NCBI RefSeq assembly: GCF_963259705.1
Contig: NC_081851.1
Location: 61,836,855 to 61,900,854 of the forward strand
Length of the DNA stretch: 64,000 nt
Origin: Myotis daubentonii
Lineage: Eukaryota > Chordata > Mammalia > Chiroptera > Vespertilionidae
Direction: 5' to 3'
The position numbers and the translations under genes were made by a program. Below the pieces are notes generated by a model, which saw only the letters and a list, made by a program, of their open reading frames with translations, searched no databases and had not been told where the DNA came from. Below are positions 63,865 through 64,000 of this stretch, piece by piece (positions within the stretch are counted from its first letter, which is position 1; each line of letters starts with the position of its first letter).

Positions 63865-64000
63865 TAAAAGGAAATATCTTTTTTATTCTTGAAGCCATCT
63901 TTAATGTAAAAGCAAAGAAAGAGTTTGAAGTGGGCAAAGAGAGCTGATAAGAAGTGGGAATTTGATAACATTATGATGAAATTCTATTAATTTTTCAAAT

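Larger units (their letters stand above)
47205..64000 (+). other. PRKD3: PRKD3 gene, 5' part (runs off the right edge)
   Basis: The span covers a putative intron 1 (47205 to about 55207), the first coding exon and the beginning of a long intron 2 (56078 onward). I searched the rest of the window for the next coding exon (continuing after SIVYQK) and did not see it, so it should lie beyond 64000. The start of the span is tied to the candidate exon 1 donor and is uncertain. Confidence 0.7.

Overview
The window is nuclear DNA of a vespertilionid (evening) bat. The evidence is in the repeats: about twenty-eight tRNA-derived SINEs of the Ves type and related families, and nine copies of the non-autonomous HeliBat-type Helitron, which begins TCCTAT/TCTATA, carries a GTGCACnnnnGTGCAC hairpin and ends CTCTAG. 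hAT MITEs are also present, including one with SPIN-type ends. Genus and species cannot be fixed from the sequence alone.

Two protein-coding genes are supported, head to head and about 18 kb apart. QPCT (glutaminyl-peptide cyclotransferase) is on the minus strand. All seven coding exons are present (29354 down to 4470). They join in frame to 1083 nt including the stop, a 360-residue protein with every zinc-binding and catalytic residue intact. PRKD3 (protein kinase D3) is on the plus strand. Its CpG-island promoter and a likely non-coding first exon lie at about 46.5-47.6 kb, and its first coding exon (residues 1-96) at 55790-56077. Its next exon was not found, so the gene continues beyond the right edge. 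The QPCT/PRKD3 neighbourhood and divergent orientation match human 2p22.2, displayed here reversed.

Layout. 1-4469: QPCT downstream flank and 3' UTR region, with a MIR, a Ves SINE and two end-to-end Helitrons starting only 59 bp after the QPCT stop. 4470-29354: QPCT exons, with introns holding a 5'-truncated L1 (itself split by a composite retro-insertion), a second L1 tail, many SINEs, MER5A, MIR and L2 relics. 28.8-29.7 kb: GC-rich QPCT promoter. 29.7-46.4 kb: intergenic, including an ancient hAT element broken open by an ancient L1 that was later hit by a SINE and Helitrons, and a SPIN-like element at 46.1 kb. 46.5-47.6 kb: PRKD3 CpG island. 47.6-64 kb: PRKD3 introns 1 and 2, with nested SINEs, a local near-identical duplication, a run of three head-to-tail Helitrons and a fourth Helitron nearby.

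No new gene system was found. The most interesting signals concern what transposons bring to this locus: paired inverted CTCF-like motifs inside the Helitrons, an octamer/CCAAT/YY1 promoter-like block in one Helitron subtype, a Helitron-supplied AATAAA just downstream of the QPCT stop, and a composite (SVA-like in layout) polyadenylated retro-insertion at 6568-7299.
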